A DNA stretch of 64,000 nt from contig NZ_FOWQ01000009.1 of NCBI RefSeq assembly GCF_900115505.1, forward strand, positions 124,001-188,000. Direction: 5' to 3'. The notes beneath the pieces were generated by a model. It had not been told where the DNA came from. It searched no databases and saw only the letters and a program-made list of their open reading frames with translations. Every line of letters begins with the position of its first letter. Within the stretch, counting starts at the first letter, position 1. The translations under genes were made by a program, and so were the position numbers. Positions 62,950 through 64,000 of this stretch are shown here, one piece after another. The DNA is from Geodermatophilus dictyosporus. GTDB lineage: Bacteria; Actinomycetota; Actinomycetes; Mycobacteriales; Geodermatophilaceae.

Positions 62950-64000
62950 TCAGCTCGAGGCGGCCCCGCGCTCCCGCGCGGCCAGCTCGCGCTTGAGCAC
63001 CTTGCCCGCCGCCGACACCGGGATGGCGTCGATGAAGACGACGTCGCGCAGCCGCTTGTACGGGGTGACCCGGTCGTTGACCGCGGCCATGACCGACCCG
63101 GCGGTCAGCGCCCGCCCGGCGTCGTCGTCGCGGCGGACGACGTAGGCCACCGGCAGCTCCCCGGCCTCCTCGTCGGGCCGGCCCACCACCGCTGCGCCGG
63201 CCACCCCCGGCACGCCGAAGAGGACCTCCTCCAGCTCCCGCGGGAACACGTTGTAGCCCTTGTAGAGCAGCATGTCCTTGGTGCGGTCGACGATCGAGAG
63301 GTAGCCGTCCTCGTCGAGGACGCCGACGTCGCCGGTGTGGAACCAGCCGTCGGGGTCGATCGACTCCGCCGTGGCCTCGGGCCGGTGGGCGTAGCCGCGC
63401 ATGACCTGGGGGCCGCGGATGCACACCTCGCCGCGCTCGCCCACGGGCAGCGGGTCGCCGCCCCCGAGCGGGCGGATGGTGATCTCGGTGTCGAACACGG
63501 GCACGCCGACCGTCCCGGCCTTGCGGGTGCCGGACCGGAACGACGGGTTGCCGGTGGCCTGCATGGTGACCTCGGTGAGCCCGTAGCCCTCGCCGATGAC
63601 CGCGTCGGGCAGCACCGCCTGCAGCCGCTCGATCAGCGGCACGGGCAGCGGCGCCGCGCCGCTGGAGACGCCACGGACGTGCGACCAGTCGGCCTCGGCG
63701 AAGCCGGGCACCTGCAGCAGCGCGACGAACACCGGCGGGGCGCCGCCGATGCTGGTCACCCGGTACCGCTGGGCGTCCTCCACGTACCTCACCGGGTCGA
63801 AGCGCATGTGGACGACCGTCGTCGTGCCGGCCATGACCATGCCGTTGAGGTAGCCGATCGCCCCCATCGCGTGGAACCACGGCGTCAGGTTGACCAGCGT
63901 GGCCGTGCCCAGCCGGATCGGGCACTCGTCCTCGCCGAGGACCTGCCGCAGGGTGACGTCGCCGGCCTCGTCGAGCTCGGGCAGCGAGCCCGACGTCCAG
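62950..64000 (-). CDS. Acyl-CoA ligase / AMP-binding enzyme, partial (N-terminus off the right edge)
   Basis: 350 residues are visible, open to the window edge. GEGYGLTEVTMQATGNPSFR covers the adenylate-binding A5 region, GYAHRPEATAESIDPDGWFHTGDVG the A7 Asp region, SIVDRTKDMLLYKGYNVFPR the A8 hinge, and AAGKVLKREL the A10 lysine. This is a FadD-type carboxylate-CoA ligase. The N-terminal P-loop (A3) is outside the window, so chain-length specificity is unknown. Confidence 0.9.
   Translation of the reverse strand, partial: WTSGSLPELDEAGDVTLRQVLGEDECPIRLGTATLVNLTPWFHAMGAIGYLNGMVMAGTTTVVHMRFDPVRYVEDAQRYRVTSIGGAPPVFVALLQVPGFAEADWSHVRGVSSGAAPLPVPLIERLQAVLPDAVIGEGYGLTEVTMQATGNPSFRSGTRKAGTVGVPVFDTEITIRPLGGGDPLPVGERGEVCIRGPQVMRGYAHRPEATAESIDPDGWFHTGDVGVLDEDGYLSIVDRTKDMLLYKGYNVFPRELEEVLFGVPGVAGAAVVGRPDEEAGELPVAYVVRRDDDAGRALTAGSVMAAVNDRVTPYKRLRDVVFIDAIPVSAAGKVLKRELAARERGAASS

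Overview
The window is high-GC DNA with abundant GTG starts, a 4-bp-overlap operon style and an actinobacterial-type tmRNA tag. Gene content (tad pilus locus, prfB-ftsEX-smpB, an SCO6745-family protein, MHS transporter) suggests an actinomycete of the Geodermatophilaceae type (Blastococcus/Modestobacter/Geodermatophilus-like). That genus-level reading is inference from gene content and composition, not from a search.

Left chromosomal arm (1-7503): a partial family 2 glycosyltransferase, an MDR-type oxidoreductase, an EthD-like protein overlapping a thiamine-diphosphate enzyme, and a membrane GGDEF-EAL protein. A SnoaL-like pseudogene follows, carrying a 37-base C homopolymer. Then comes the N-terminal half of a CpaF/TadA pilus ATPase gene.

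Inserted element (about 7489-27800, 20.3 kb): a tyrosine-integrase element splits the cpaF gene. The 12-bp core GTCATCCCCGAC is present at both ends (7477-7488 and 27789-27800). Recombination between the copies would rejoin the two cpaF halves in frame into a 423-aa protein. Phased TGCGGA repeats lie inside both ends. The element carries xis and int at its right end, a MobF relaxase-helicase with a candidate oriT but no conjugation channel, an Xre/RES toxin-antitoxin pair, a 409-aa protein of unknown function, an HNH-like protein, a decayed second integrase and a decayed IS5-type transposase. Its main cargo is a five-gene operon with 4-bp overlaps (18004-23921): EAD1-trypsin, EAD1 plus STAND-like domain without a Walker A motif, MoxR AAA+ ATPase, von Willebrand A protein, and a subtilase-fold protein that has lost all three catalytic residues. 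A second intact trypsin-like protease lies just downstream. This resembles the vWA-MoxR ternary class of predicted biological-conflict systems and is the most interesting content of the window.

Right chromosomal arm (27801-64000): the C-terminal cpaF half and the rest of the tad locus (tadB, tadC, a pilin-like peptide, two TadE-like proteins), a VapBC-type pair, an OsmC protein and an MHS transporter. A four-carbon acid-sugar operon follows (KdgT permease, DUF1537 kinase, PdxA2-like dehydrogenase, GntR/UTRA regulator) with a candidate operator. Then come a Ser/Thr kinase, cutA, prfB, ftsE, ftsX, smpB, a run of short translationally coupled metabolic genes, a DASS transporter, corA and ssrA (tag ADKSQRAYALAA). 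The arm ends with a decayed Lrp/AsnC gene, a secreted esterase-like protein, a MetX-like hydrolase, a QorB-like reductase, a TrkA-N potassium channel and a partial acyl-CoA ligase.

Working together: the tad locus should build a Flp-type pilus but is presently interrupted in its motor ATPase. Integrase and Xis could toggle it by excision. The conflict operon plausibly couples sensing and ATP-dependent remodelling (STAND-like, MoxR, vWA) to protease effectors.
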